Under the pieces are notes generated by a model. That model saw nothing but the letters and a program-made list of their open reading frames with translations. It was not told where the DNA came from and ran no database searches. Shown here one piece after another: positions 42,160 through 52,726 of a stretch of 54,105 nt of DNA. How positions within the stretch are numbered: position 1 is the stretch's first letter; each line of letters begins with the position of its first letter. The DNA lies in contig DRFJ01000040.1 of the NCBI GenBank assembly GCA_011050615.1, positions 1 to 54,105 on the forward strand. Direction: 5' to 3'. The stretch comes from Bacteroidota bacterium (GTDB taxonomy: Bacteria > Bacteroidota > Bacteroidia > Bacteroidales > VadinHA17). Made by a program: the position numbers and the translations under genes.

Positions 42160-44049
42160 ATGAAGTATTTCACAACCATTCATCTGATTTTACTTTTGTT
42201 TACTGTAAGCATCACAGCTCAAAACTCAAAACATTACCCTATCCCGCTATCTTATTCGAATATTGAATATGACGAGGATGGACGCATGTATATAGAAATA
42301 TCCGGTGAGAAGATTTATGAAAACCCGTCAGAGCCATATATTTCGATTGATCAGATATCTGGTAATCCTACCGGTACGGATGAAGGAATTTATTTTGACT
42401 TCGGAGATATAAGTTTTGAAGGATCAATCTACTACGGCTTTATACCATACGGTGATTCCAGGCATCCTCATCCAGTATACTTCAGAGCAACAGCAGCTAT
42501 AATAAACGGGAAAGCTTTTATAGAGATAACAAAAACAATGAGTGGACGCTATGACATGATCGGCTGGGAGGAGAATCAAAAAGGAACAATTGGCTACAGG
42601 GTTGCTGATTCCAGAGGTAACTTCCTGTACGACGGGATTGTAACATTCAAAGGTAATGGTCCTTTTGAAATAGTGCCAACTGTTATCGAAGGACCCTTTA
42701 TTAACCTGCTGACTCATGAAGGAGCTACAATATCTTTCACTACAAATATGGAAATAAGAGCTTCGGTTGAAGTAAACGGAAAGGTATACAGGGGAAAGAA
42801 AGGAAAACTGCATGAAATAAGAATAGATGGCCTTGATCCGTCAACTGAATATAAATACCGGATCAGGTATGGTGACAATTTCCAGGAGTACAATTTCAGA
42901 ACAGCTCCAAATCCTGGCTCGAGGACATCATTTACTTTTGCCTATGCATCAGACTCGCGTAGTGGTAATGGTGGCGGTGAAAGGGATATATACGGGACTA
43001 ATTTTTACATTATGAAGAAAATCATGGCCCTGGCCATGTATCGCGATGCTTCCTTCCTTCAATTCACCGGCGACCTTGTCACAGGTTACCAGGAACACAA
43101 GCAACATATTGAGCTGGAATATGCTAACTGGAAAAGAGCGGTGCAGCCATTTGGAGCTTATTTCCCGATATACGTAGGCATGGGCAATCATGAAGCTCTG
43201 AACAGGGTTTTTAGTGCTGAAAACAGGTGGCATATATCAATTGATAAATTTCCATTTGATACCGAATCTTCTGAATCAGTTTTTGCAGATAACTTTGTAA
43301 TGCCTGAAAACGGACCTGCTTCAGAAGATGGTACCCTTTATGATCCTTCGGCTGCTACAATTGATTTTCCATCATACTGTGAAAATGTATTTTATTACAC
43401 TTATGATAATGTGGCAGTTGTTGTACTGAATTCAAACTATTTCTATGCTCCCGGCACAAATATGCTCAGGTACAGCAGCGGCGGTTTACATGGCTATATA
43501 ATGGACAGGCAGATGGAGTGGCTTGACAAAACCATTGCAAGCCTTGAAGCAGATTCGGATATCGATCATATTTTTATTACCATTCATACACCATTTTTTC
43601 CAAATGGTGGTCATGTACAGGATGATATGTGGTATAATGGAGAAAATGGCTACCGTCCATATGTTGCAGGAAGGCAGCTTGAAAAGGGTATAATTGAACG
43701 CAGGGATCAACTACTTGACATAATTGTAAATAAGAGCAGTAAGGTAATTGCTATATTAACCGGAGATGAACATAATTACACAAGAACAGAAATAAGCCCG
43801 CAGATGGAAAGATATCCTGAAGCATATTTTGCTGAGAAAACGAACCTGACAAGAACAATCTACCAGATCAATAACGGTGCAGCAGGAGCACCCTATTATG
43901 CACAGGAAGAGACACCCTGGACACCATGGGTATCAGGTTTTACAACTCAGAATGCACTTGTACTTTTTCATATTAATGGTAAAGAAATTGAGATGGAAGT
44001 TCTAAATCCTGACACACTCGAAGAAGTTGACCGAACGAAAATGAGATGA
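42160..44049 (+). CDS. Secreted metallophosphoesterase with Fn3-like domain
   Basis: 629 residues with a signal peptide (TIHLILLLFTVSITAQ). The N-terminal sandwiches include an Fn3-like purple-acid-phosphatase domain (about 175-255, INLLTHEGATISFTTNMEIR, LDPSTEYKYRIRYG). The calcineurin-like domain (about 265-590) follows: FAYASDSRSG, FLQFTGDLVTG, YVGMGNHEAL, FITIHTPFF and AILTGDEHNYTR. These supply the two-metal ligands; the first is DSR rather than the usual DxH. It probably cleaves phosphomonoesters or phosphodiesters outside the cytoplasm. The gene is flanked by M28 and S41 peptidases, with a ~150-base leader that holds nothing recognisable. Confidence 0.88.
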   Translation: MKYFTTIHLILLLFTVSITAQNSKHYPIPLSYSNIEYDEDGRMYIEISGEKIYENPSEPYISIDQISGNPTGTDEGIYFDFGDISFEGSIYYGFIPYGDSRHPHPVYFRATAAIINGKAFIEITKTMSGRYDMIGWEENQKGTIGYRVADSRGNFLYDGIVTFKGNGPFEIVPTVIEGPFINLLTHEGATISFTTNMEIRASVEVNGKVYRGKKGKLHEIRIDGLDPSTEYKYRIRYGDNFQEYNFRTAPNPGSRTSFTFAYASDSRSGNGGGERDIYGTNFYIMKKIMALAMYRDASFLQFTGDLVTGYQEHKQHIELEYANWKRAVQPFGAYFPIYVGMGNHEALNRVFSAENRWHISIDKFPFDTESSESVFADNFVMPENGPASEDGTLYDPSAATIDFPSYCENVFYYTYDNVAVVVLNSNYFYAPGTNMLRYSSGGLHGYIMDRQMEWLDKTIASLEADSDIDHIFITIHTPFFPNGGHVQDDMWYNGENGYRPYVAGRQLEKGIIERRDQLLDIIVNKSSKVIAILTGDEHNYTRTEISPQMERYPEAYFAEKTNLTRTIYQINNGAAGAPYYAQEETPWTPWVSGFTTQNALVLFHINGKEIEMEVLNPDTLEEVDRTKMR

Positions 44050-44120
44050 AGTCTCATTCAGATAAAACAAATTTTTACATATATTAATCTTATATTCAAG
44101 CCATTCTAAAATCTATCAAA

Positions 44121-47100
44121 ATGAAAACCTTCAAATTACTTATTCCATTTTTTTTGTTTTGTATCCTTGCCACTAACGCAAAAAGCCAGGAGAAAGGATA
44201 TTACCGTTCTCCGGCGATAAACGGGGACAAAGTTGTTTTCACAGCTGAAGGAGATCTGTGGAAGTACGACCTGGTAACAGGAAAAACTCAGCGTCTGACG
44301 ACACATCATGGTATGGAATCACAGGCAAGCTTTTCCCATGATGGCAAGTATATTGCATTTACGGGTTCATATGAAGGCCCTTCAGAGATTTACATTATAC
44401 CTTCTGAAGGAGGAAAACCTGAAAGGATGACCTGGGAAGAAGATAATCCGCAAATAAGCCAGTGGACGGATGACGGTAAGATCCTATATTCGACAAAATA
44501 TTATTCCACCCTTCCGAGTGCTCAACTCCTGAAGCTTGACCCGGAATCCGCCACATCAACCCTGATCCCCCTTGCACAGGCAGATCAGGGTACCTATACT
44601 GTTGAAGGTGAGCTCGTATTCACGAGGCTCAGGAAGCAGTCAAGCCATACCAAAAGATATATGGGAGGCACAGCCCAGTCCCTGTGGAAATTTGACGGTA
44701 AAAATGAAGCCATTCACCTCACGGCTGATTATGAAGGCACCAGTAAAGATCCCATGTACTACAATGGCCGTGTTTATTTCCTGACTGACAGGGATGGTAC
44801 AATGAATATATGGTCAATGAACTGCTCAGGTGAAGATCTGCAGCAACATACATTTTCATCAGGATGGGATCTCTACGAGGCAGATATGGATAATGGACGC
44901 ATAGTGTGCCAGAAAGGGGCCGACATAATTTTATATGATATTAATTCAGGAAAAGAAGAGATACTCGATATTAAGTTGTCTTCCGACTTTGACCAGAAGC
45001 ATCTTCGCTGGATAACAGACCCCATGTCAAAAATTTCTTCCGCCAACATTTCCTATAAGGGTGAAGACGTAGTAATAACCTCGCGCGGCAGGGTTTTCAA
45101 CTTCCCTGTAAACGGAGAAAGATGGTCTGAGATAACCAGGAAATACGGTGTAAGGTACAAGGATGCCTCATATGCATCAGACAGTGATGACATTCTTATG
45201 CTTTCGGATGAATCGGGAGAATTTGAAATATGGAAGGCAGGGCACCTTGGGCTGGACAAGCCTGTGCAGGTAACAGAGGGATCAACAAACCTGATTACCG
45301 GATACTCTGTTTCCCCCGATAAGAAATATATTGCCTATGCTGAAAAGGATAACAGGCTTTTTCTCTTCGACAAAGACAGCGGCAAATCATCCCTGATAGA
45401 TGAAAATGATTTCTCGGGTTTCAGTGAGCCTATTTCATGGTCACACGACAGTAAGTGGATTGCCTATGTGAACAGTGCGGAAAACAGGAATATGCAGATT
45501 AAGTTATACAGCATTGATAACAAAAAATCTTATGTGGTAAGCACTGACAGACTGGATAGTTATAATCCCCGTTTCAGTCCCGACGGTAAATGGCTTTATT
45601 TTATTTCTGACAGGACGTTCAATAATTCGGTTGGAAGTCCCTGGGGCAGCAGGCAACCTGAACCATATTTCGAAAAGACTGCTAAAATCTATGCACTTGC
45701 CCTGAATGGTGAGGCTGAATTCCCCTTCCTTAAGGACAATGAGTTAAAGACAAGTAAAGAAGAAAAGAAAGGAGAGAAAAATGACAAACAGCCAGTTAGT
45801 GTGGACTTTAATGGAATTGGGGCAAGGCTTTATGAAATTCCTGCCGGGGCTTCCAATTATCGTGATTTTTATGTTACCGATTCGCATATTATCTGGATGC
45901 AGAGTTCATCCGGTTTCAGGGGAGGTACCGTTCAGTCCCTTAAAATTGACAATGACCCTGATAATAAACCGAAAACCCTTGCCAGGGGGATAAGCAGTTT
46001 CGCCGTTTCCGGTGACGGTAAGAAAGTCATGCTAAGGAACAGATCCGGTATATTCGTCATGGAGACCTCTGCTGCAAAACTGGACACATCCAAAAATAAG
46101 CTGGAGATTAATAACTGGGCATTTAATATTGATCCTGTAGAAGACTGGAAGCAGATGTTCAGGGATGCATGGCGAATGGAGCGTGATTATTTCTACGATC
46201 CGGAGATGCACGGACTTGACTGGGAAGCAGTCTATGACAAATACAGTGCCTTGCTGCCAAGGGTGACCGACAGGTATGAGCTTGACGACCTGATGGCCCA
46301 GATGATATCCGAGTTATCTACCCTGCACATGTTTGTCAGGGGTGGTGACAAACGTACTCCTCCCGAAAATATATCAATGGGCTACCTGGGTGCCGATCTG
46401 CATAAGGATGCCGTGTCAGGACTGTTTATAATAGACCATATATACATGACTGACCCGGATTATCCTTCTGAAATATCACCCCTGGCCAGGCCATGGCTTA
46501 AGGTTGAAGAGGGTGACGCAATAATCAGTGTTGATGGCATGGATGTAAAAACAGCACCCTCCCTGAATATCTTACTCGCAAATAAAGCAGGCATGCAGGT
46601 CAGGATAAAATTCAGAAAACCTGATGGAAAAACATACGAGGAAATTATAGAACCAGTTAGCTCACGTAACTTTTCGAATATGAGGTACAGTGAGTGGGAA
46701 TATACACGAAGCATGGAAGTGGAGAAACGCAGCGACAACAGGATCGGTTACGTTCATTTGAGAGCGATGGGAGGCAATAACTATACGGAATGGGTCAAAT
46801 GTTTTTATCCCAATTACCGCAAGGAAGGCCTGATTATCGATGTAAGGAATAACCGTGGGGGCAATATTGACAGCTGGGTGCTTGAAAAATTGCTCCGGAA
46901 AGCATGGTTCTACTGGGCTCCCAGGGCAGGAAAGCCATACTGGAACATGCAGTATGCATTCAGGGGACACATGGTAGTCCTGATTAATGAAAACACTGCC
47001 TCAGACGGAGAGGCTTTTGCAGAAGGTTTCAGAAGGCTGGGTATGGGTAAGCTCATTGGCACCAGGACCTGGGGTGGTGAAATATGGCTGTCGCAACGTA

Positions 47101-47351
47101 ACAGACTGGTGGATAACGGCATAGCAACAGCAGCTGAAAACGGTGTATATTCTGCTGAGGGCGAATGGCTCATTGAAGGCTACGGAGTCGTTCCGGACAT
47201 AGAGATTGATAATTTGCCTTATGAAACTTACAGGGGTAAGGATGCCCAGTTGGAAGCAGCCGTGGAGCACCTGATGCAGCTTATGGAAAAAGAACCTGTA
47301 ACTGTACCACCAATCCCTGAAAGACCTGATAAATCATTTAATTACAAATAA
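44121..47351 (+). CDS. Tricorn-type S41 protease
   Basis: 1076 residues with a signal peptide (LLIPFFLFCILATNAKS). Two beta-propellers occupy the N-terminal half (repeats such as ASFSHDGKYIAFTGSYEG and SWSHDSKWIAYVNSAENR). The tricorn C1 domain (about 675-760, FRDAWRMERDYFYDPEMHG), a PDZ domain (about 775-845) and the S41 core (about 870-1040) follow. The nucleophile Ser is in NENTASDGEAFAEGF (about residue 959), and ENGVYSAEGEWLIEGYGVVPD follows. Tricorn enzymes degrade oligopeptides, with the propellers acting as substrate gates; the secreted Bacteroidetes type is presumably periplasmic. It probably supplies peptides to the M28 aminopeptidases encoded nearby. Confidence 0.93.
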   Translation: MKTFKLLIPFFLFCILATNAKSQEKGYYRSPAINGDKVVFTAEGDLWKYDLVTGKTQRLTTHHGMESQASFSHDGKYIAFTGSYEGPSEIYIIPSEGGKPERMTWEEDNPQISQWTDDGKILYSTKYYSTLPSAQLLKLDPESATSTLIPLAQADQGTYTVEGELVFTRLRKQSSHTKRYMGGTAQSLWKFDGKNEAIHLTADYEGTSKDPMYYNGRVYFLTDRDGTMNIWSMNCSGEDLQQHTFSSGWDLYEADMDNGRIVCQKGADIILYDINSGKEEILDIKLSSDFDQKHLRWITDPMSKISSANISYKGEDVVITSRGRVFNFPVNGERWSEITRKYGVRYKDASYASDSDDILMLSDESGEFEIWKAGHLGLDKPVQVTEGSTNLITGYSVSPDKKYIAYAEKDNRLFLFDKDSGKSSLIDENDFSGFSEPISWSHDSKWIAYVNSAENRNMQIKLYSIDNKKSYVVSTDRLDSYNPRFSPDGKWLYFISDRTFNNSVGSPWGSRQPEPYFEKTAKIYALALNGEAEFPFLKDNELKTSKEEKKGEKNDKQPVSVDFNGIGARLYEIPAGASNYRDFYVTDSHIIWMQSSSGFRGGTVQSLKIDNDPDNKPKTLARGISSFAVSGDGKKVMLRNRSGIFVMETSAAKLDTSKNKLEINNWAFNIDPVEDWKQMFRDAWRMERDYFYDPEMHGLDWEAVYDKYSALLPRVTDRYELDDLMAQMISELSTLHMFVRGGDKRTPPENISMGYLGADLHKDAVSGLFIIDHIYMTDPDYPSEISPLARPWLKVEEGDAIISVDGMDVKTAPSLNILLANKAGMQVRIKFRKPDGKTYEEIIEPVSSRNFSNMRYSEWEYTRSMEVEKRSDNRIGYVHLRAMGGNNYTEWVKCFYPNYRKEGLIIDVRNNRGGNIDSWVLEKLLRKAWFYWAPRAGKPYWNMQYAFRGHMVVLINENTASDGEAFAEGFRRLGMGKLIGTRTWGGEIWLSQRNRLVDNGIATAAENGVYSAEGEWLIEGYGVVPDIEIDNLPYETYRGKDAQLEAAVEHLMQLMEKEPVTVPPIPERPDKSFNYK

Positions 47352-47379
47352 TATACTAAATTCACTCCCCTGCACAAAG

Positions 47380-47410
47380 CAAAACCGGGAACATATATGT
47401 CCCGGTTTTG
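47380..47410 (+). terminator. Intrinsic terminator of the tricorn protease gene
   Basis: CAAAACCGGGA and TCCCGGTTTTG form a perfect 11-bp stem around ACATATATG, 28 bases after the stop. It rules out starting the next gene at 47397. Confidence 0.85.
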
Positions 47411-47435
47411 TTATAGTATTAAATTTTCCCCGGTA

Positions 47436-48377
47436 ATGACCATACCTGACAAAATAAAAGGCTATGCATTTGCTTTTCTGGCAACTGTATCAATGGCCAA
47501 TGTGTATGTTTTCAGCAAGGCTGCCCTGAACGAGCTTAACCTGTACCAGTTTGGTTTTTACTGGTTCGGGATGGCTATAATCTATAATGTCCTATATGCG
47601 GTGCCAAGTGGCAAATGGAAGGTTATAAAAAGACTTGGACGGAAAGAATACCGTATACTATTAGTTCTGGGACTAGTGGAGCTGTTTGGCACTATTCTTT
47701 TCTTCCTGTCAATTGAAACAGCGGATGACCCGGCAATAATGTCCTTTCTTCAGAACCTGGTACCCCTCTTTGTAATTCTGATGGGTGTGAGCTTCCTTGG
47801 GGAACGCTTTACCGTCCTTCAGTTCTCAGGCATGCTAATCACACTACTGGGTGCTGCAGTAACAAGTTTTACGGGAAATATCTCCGAGAAAGGTTTTTTT
47901 GTTCCCGGAACCGGGTATATGGTCGCCTCAACCATATTCCTGGCCACAACCATGATAATATCAAAGAAGTATATCAAAAATCTTGACCCGGGGTTACTTG
48001 CCACAAACAGGTCGGTTTATCTTTTCATTACGGCCCTGGTGTTGATGTTAATTAAGGGAGAGTCATTCAGCCTGTCAGGCACTGCCCTTGTTAGTGTTGG
48101 TATTGGCTCACTTATCGGCCCCTTCCTGACAGCATTTTCAATGTATTCGGCACTGCGGTTTATCGAAGCATCCAAGTCCACTGTCATACAAAGCTCCAAG
48201 GGTATCTTCGTGACCATTGGCGCCTGGATGTATTTCAGAACAATACCGGAGAGCTTCCAGGTTATTGGGGGCATTATTACCATCATCGGTGTAATTATCC
48301 TTATCACAGCAAGGGATTACCAGGGCATAAAGACTTCCCCCTCCGCTGGTGCGGAGCCTCCCTTTACCGTAGCCTGA
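47436..48377 (+). CDS. EamA/DMT-family permease
   Basis: 313 residues from the ATG at 47436, because the upstream start would lie inside the preceding terminator. Ten hydrophobic segments form two EamA repeats: YAFAFLATVSMANVYVFSKA with the family's early Asn/Lys positions, FLSIETADDPAIMSFLQNLV with the conserved PAxxxxLxxLxP-type helix, LLGAAVTSFTGNI, and the second half ending VIGGIITIIGVIILITA. Drug/metabolite transporters export or import small metabolites; the substrate is not predictable. The last codons lie in one arm of an imperfect inverted repeat (48355-48415). Confidence 0.88.
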   Translation: MTIPDKIKGYAFAFLATVSMANVYVFSKAALNELNLYQFGFYWFGMAIIYNVLYAVPSGKWKVIKRLGRKEYRILLVLGLVELFGTILFFLSIETADDPAIMSFLQNLVPLFVILMGVSFLGERFTVLQFSGMLITLLGAAVTSFTGNISEKGFFVPGTGYMVASTIFLATTMIISKKYIKNLDPGLLATNRSVYLFITALVLMLIKGESFSLSGTALVSVGIGSLIGPFLTAFSMYSALRFIEASKSTVIQSSKGIFVTIGAWMYFRTIPESFQVIGGIITIIGVIILITARDYQGIKTSPSAGAEPPFTVA

Positions 48378-48415
48378 AAGGCGAAGGTGGAAGACCCGTG
48401 CCGTAAAGGAAGGCT
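48355..48415. repeat. Imperfect inverted repeat at the 3' end of the permease gene
   Basis: The arms 48355-48371 and 48399-48415 (AGCCTCCCTTTACCGTA and TGCCGTAAAGGAAGGCT) pair at 14 of 17 positions plus one wobble. There is no T-run, so it is more like a small palindromic element than a terminator. The rest of the 48378-48574 gap shows nothing except an isolated CCGGGTACC word. Confidence 0.45.
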
Positions 48416-48574
48416 GAGGTTCCACTTTCACTGGCACGCATGATATTTTCTTTGAAATCAGGCAGAAATTTATTAAACTGAGAGAGCTCTGGCTGAAGAA
48501 TATTAAGTGGTGTCATTTCATTACCCTTAGTTTATAGTTTATATCCGGGTACCATTTAACAAATCCGAGTCCCA

Positions 48575-50476
48575 ATGAAAAAATCACTCCATTCATTTTA
48601 TTTAAGCATACTTCTTATTCTGTTCATCTTTCCGGTTCTTAATGTTAAAACCCTGGTAGCACAATCGGATGATTGTGAACAGATAAGGGTCGGTGTCTAT
48701 TATAAGTAAATAGTTGACAGTGACGAAGTTTCTGATCTTCTGAATAAGAACTACGGATCTAAATCGAATGAGGAATGGATTGATGAAGTGGATGCAAGGG
48801 TGCTTGAAGCCCTTCGTGCAAATTCCCCTGAGATCGATTTCTTTTCAGCAAGGCAAAACCCAGGAAAAGATCCTCATTATAAATTTCATTGCTTGTTGCA
48901 TATAATAGCCATGGAGACAGATCTTTTAATTCCTTCCTATGCAAACGCCTATCAAGACCCGATAACCGGATGGATCTTCACAGAATATACTGATCAAGTA
49001 TTTGAATATGAAACAGGTTTCCGGATGGGAGCATCTATCTTTATTAACTCACCCTGCATACCCAACATGTGTTACGGAGTTGCAGCCACCACTCAGCAAG
49101 ATATGGAACTGGATGTGGTCATTTCAAAAATATCCCGGAGCATGTGGCGGATAAAAACCCTGATCGATGAAAGCGAAAGAAAGAGGCCCGTACCGGCCAG
49201 AGGGCCTGAACTTGAAATCGATTATGAGAAAGATTATTTATCACTGCTAACAGAAGAAGACCGCCGGATGGAGGTAATTGCCAGGGTTAAGAATTGTAAA
49301 GGTGAGTACCTATCCATGGATAGAAGTGAGTTAAGTCAACCGGTAAAGTTTCCGAAAGATGTCAGGCGATGCAAGTATGAGATGTCAAGTGATTGTTGGC
49401 AACACACCTATCCTGGATTTGATATTGTTTTTACTAATAAACAATACGAAGCAAAAGGGATCTACATTGTCCGGGAAGGAATTGAAGCAAGCATTGAAAA
49501 GGTTCCTCTTGAATCATGTGGTATAGGCTCGACCTCGATTGTCAAGGATGATGCTGAATTGATCATCCGTGGACTGGAAATCGAAGTCAAACCTGACAGG
49601 AGAGAAATCCATGTTGATGAGGGAACGGAAATCACCATTACATTGAATGAAACAGATCCTGATGGTAGCAAATACCCTGTTAAAGGCAGGGAAATTGAAT
49701 TCTTTGCATCAGGCCTGGTCAATGGAAAAATAACACCACAGGGACCATACACCACTGATAATAAAGGTGAGGTAACACTTACCTGTCGGGCAGGCGATAA
49801 TGATTCACGGATCGATATGACAGCCCGTTTTCAACCACCCGGATACCCCGACAAAGCTGAAGACCATTCCAGTATAAAAGTAAATCCCGCAAAATATGAA
49901 GCCACACTCTTCCTTAAGAAAAAAGTGATAAAAAGAACAGTTTCCCATAAGGAAAGACATCAGAGTGATGGTACATGTACGACTGATGAAAAAGATGATC
50001 TTAAAATATCTGAAGAAAAAGAAGCCTCTGTTTATGTTACGCTAAAGAGCCTGGGTTCTATTGATATGTTTGCCTTTAATCAGCGCTGGGAAACTTACCA
50101 GGTTACCAGCACTCAACTTTCAAAATTTGATTTATATTACAACGAGAGAGACTGTTTATACCATAATAGTACCGGAGCAGATTGCGCCGGTGGTGGTATT
50201 GAACAAATAACTACCAGAAACAAGACTCTGACAGACCGGCAGTTGCTTTCTCCAGCTAAAGGAAGCACATTGATCGTGGCTTTTGATAAAGAGTCAGATA
50301 ACAGGCTGCATTATTTCTTTTTCCTGAATAGTCTTTCAAAGAATGACCTCACTTCTTTCTCAATTTCTTCAGCGCTATCCTGCTCCTTCTTATCCACGGA
50401 TTCTGTACCGAACAGGCGGTTAAAAAAGCCTCTAATGCCACTCAGCCGGAAAGGATCACATTCAAGGAATGAATAA
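48575..50476 (+). pseudogene. Secreted Ig-like-domain protein, broken by in-frame TAA and 3'-truncated
   Basis: From the ATG at 48575 the frame reads a signal peptide (SFYLSILLILFIFPVLNVKT) and SDDCEQIRVGVYYK. It meets TAA at 48707-48709 and continues in the same frame with IVDSDEVSDLLNKNYGSKSN through to 50476. The body has an N-terminal domain of unknown type and a bacterial-Ig/invasin-like repeat (about 49580-49890: IHVDEGTEITITL, GKITPQGPYTTDNKGEVTLT, MTARFQPPGYPDKA). A further beta-rich domain follows. The final ~55 codons from HYFFFLNSLS are merely antisense to the C-terminus of the penicillin-binding protein gene. The native 3' end was therefore probably lost at about 50310. Function unknown. 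Confidence 0.7.
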
Positions 50477-52566
50477 ACATCATCAGGCAAGTCAAAAGAG
50501 GCGAGGTATTTATCAGTCAATTCATTATCCTTTTCAATTTCCCTTATTATCTGTGCCACAACAGGTAAGGCCAGAGATGATCCTGCTCCCCTGTCGCTGT
50601 TAAAGTGAACATCGGGTGTTCTGGCTCCCACCCATGTACCTATTACCATCCCGGGGGTATAGGCTAAGAACCATGCATTTGAATAGTCATGAGCCGTACC
50701 TGTCTTTCCGGCCAGCTCTGATTTAACTCCATACTGACTTCTTATAGCTGATCCTGTTCCCTGTTCTATTACCTGCTGCAATATGGCTGTAATAAGATTA
50801 CTTGTTTCAGCTTTAAAAATCGTATCCGGCTCCCGGTGCTTCCTCACATACAGGGTATTACCATCAACATCGCTTATCTTATTGATCATTACGGGCTCAT
50901 TCATCAGACCATGATTGGCAAATGAACAGTAGGCCCTTACAGCTTCGTACAGGGACAAATCAAGTGTCCCAAGCGCAATAGAAGGTGCATCCTCAGTAAG
51001 AGAAGGGAATTTTAGTCTCTCGCAGGTGTTTTTAAGATCTTCCGCGCCCACCTGGAAATATAAATCAAGCGTTGGAAGGTTAATAGAATGTGCCAGGGCA
51101 TACCATAAGGCAACAGTACTGTCGGGAGTTGATATACGGTCAGCGTTCTGAGGTTCCCAATCCTCATAACCTTCATATGTATTTTCCTCATTTTCAAGAT
51201 ATCTGCATGGAGGAATGCCCTGTTCGAGGGCAGTGGCATACAGCACGGGTTTAAAGGCTGAAGCTATCTGCCTGTGCGACAGCACCATATCAAAGGGCAA
51301 CAGCCTGTAATTATTACCACCTATCCAGGTAATTACCGACCCATCTTCAGGATTAATTATAAGCACTGCAGTATTCAGCATCTTATAATAATGCCACAGA
51401 CTGTCAAACCTGTTTATCCTGGCCATCCTGACACCGCCTTCCCAATCAAACAATTGCATATCCCGCCTTATTGTATCCTTATCATAAGCAGCTGATTGCT
51501 GCTTATGAATACTGTACCATTTCTCTTTTACCCCCATATTCTCAAGTTCCCTGTCCAAGAGTCTTTGCATTACATCCATATGTTTTTTTACAGCCTCAGA
51601 TCCCAGTTCCTGCACCTGCATATCCAGTGTAGAATATATTCTCAATCCATCTTTCTCAAGATCATATTTCTCACCGCTTATCAGTGCAATAGAATCGAGC
51701 AATTCGAGTGTTCTTTTTTTTACCTGGTACACAAAATAACCTGCCGGGTTATCTTTCACCAGGTTCAAATATTCAAGACCAAGAGGCAGGCTTCTGAGAC
51801 TGTCTGCCTCTCTTGTATTAAGGTATTGAGACTCTTCCATAAGAGACAATACAACATTTCGCCGTTCAACTGAATTTTCAGGGTTCAGGCGGGGATTATA
51901 ATAGGTATTGGCTTTCAGCATACCAACCAGGACAGCTGATTCCTCAATCTTCAGTTCACTTACGGATTTGCTGAAATATCTTTGAGATGCGGATTCAACA
52001 CCATAAACATCTATTCCAAAAGGAACAGAATTGAGATATAATAATAAGAGCTCTTCCTTGGTATATACTTTTTCCAGGCGGGTAGCTATAATAATTTCCT
52101 TCATCTTATTTATAGCCAGGCTTAAGAAACCGTACTTATTGCGGCCATAAAGATTTTTCACCAGCTGTTGTGTGATGGTACTCCCTCCTCCTCCACTCTC
52201 ATCACCCAGCAATATAGTTTTCAGGAAAACCCGGATATAACTCCTGATGTCATAGCCCCTGTGACTGTAAAAACGCCTGTCTTCAGTCTCCACCAGTGCT
52301 TTCACCAGATGTTCAGGAACCTCATCCATGCTTATATTTGTCCGGTCTTTTGCAAAGTACTTACCTATCAGAACACTGTCGGAAGAAAATACAAGAGAAG
52401 CTTCTTCATTACTTATTTCAAGCAAATCATCTTTACCGGGCATGGTGCCGAAAACACCTGAAAGTACCAGTATATAAAAGAGACCTGACAATAAAATTAA
52501 TCCTGCCAATGCCGCTGCCAGTGATACAAGAATGATTTTTAGGAACCCGGTTTTTCCGCTTTTCAT
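50311..52566 (-). CDS. Class A penicillin-binding protein (PBP1A-like)
   Basis: 751 residues, bifunctional peptidoglycan polymerase and cross-linker. One N-terminal TM helix (LVSLAAALAGLILLSGLFYILV) anchors it in the inner membrane. The GT51 domain (about 60-240) shows TEDRRFYSHRGYD (catalytic Glu), GGSTITQQLVKNLYG and RLEKVYTKEELLLLYLN. The transpeptidase domain (about 390-690) shows the SxxK nucleophile in IASAFKPVLYATAL, the second box HSINLPTLD and KTGTAHDYSNAWF. The C-terminus has a short basic tail. Its 3' end overlaps the truncated Ig-like gene on the other strand. A TAACTTTAC element lies upstream of its start. Confidence 0.95.
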   Translation of the reverse strand: MKSGKTGFLKIILVSLAAALAGLILLSGLFYILVLSGVFGTMPGKDDLLEISNEEASLVFSSDSVLIGKYFAKDRTNISMDEVPEHLVKALVETEDRRFYSHRGYDIRSYIRVFLKTILLGDESGGGGSTITQQLVKNLYGRNKYGFLSLAINKMKEIIIATRLEKVYTKEELLLLYLNSVPFGIDVYGVESASQRYFSKSVSELKIEESAVLVGMLKANTYYNPRLNPENSVERRNVVLSLMEESQYLNTREADSLRSLPLGLEYLNLVKDNPAGYFVYQVKKRTLELLDSIALISGEKYDLEKDGLRIYSTLDMQVQELGSEAVKKHMDVMQRLLDRELENMGVKEKWYSIHKQQSAAYDKDTIRRDMQLFDWEGGVRMARINRFDSLWHYYKMLNTAVLIINPEDGSVITWIGGNNYRLLPFDMVLSHRQIASAFKPVLYATALEQGIPPCRYLENEENTYEGYEDWEPQNADRISTPDSTVALWYALAHSINLPTLDLYFQVGAEDLKNTCERLKFPSLTEDAPSIALGTLDLSLYEAVRAYCSFANHGLMNEPVMINKISDVDGNTLYVRKHREPDTIFKAETSNLITAILQQVIEQGTGSAIRSQYGVKSELAGKTGTAHDYSNAWFLAYTPGMVIGTWVGARTPDVHFNSDRGAGSSLALPVVAQIIREIEKDNELTDKYLASFDLPDDVYSFLECDPFRLSGIRGFFNRLFGTESVDKKEQDSAEEIEKEVRSFFERLFRKKK

Positions 52567-52726
52567 TTAATAAAAACCTTTTACCTGTAATTTAAACGGT
52601 AAAGTTATATAATAGATTATCCTTTTACATAGAATAGAAGGTTAAGTTGAGGCTGAAGCTGAGGAAAAAATTGTGTTCTTCTTTTAATTATTCAGGGAAT
52701 GATATAAATTACACTAAAAAGAAAAT

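Noticed and set aside
48788-48900. Separate small gene starting at GTG 48788
   Set aside because: The frame is continuous with the signal-peptide-encoding segment that starts at 48575, apart from one TAA, so a single damaged gene is the simpler reading.
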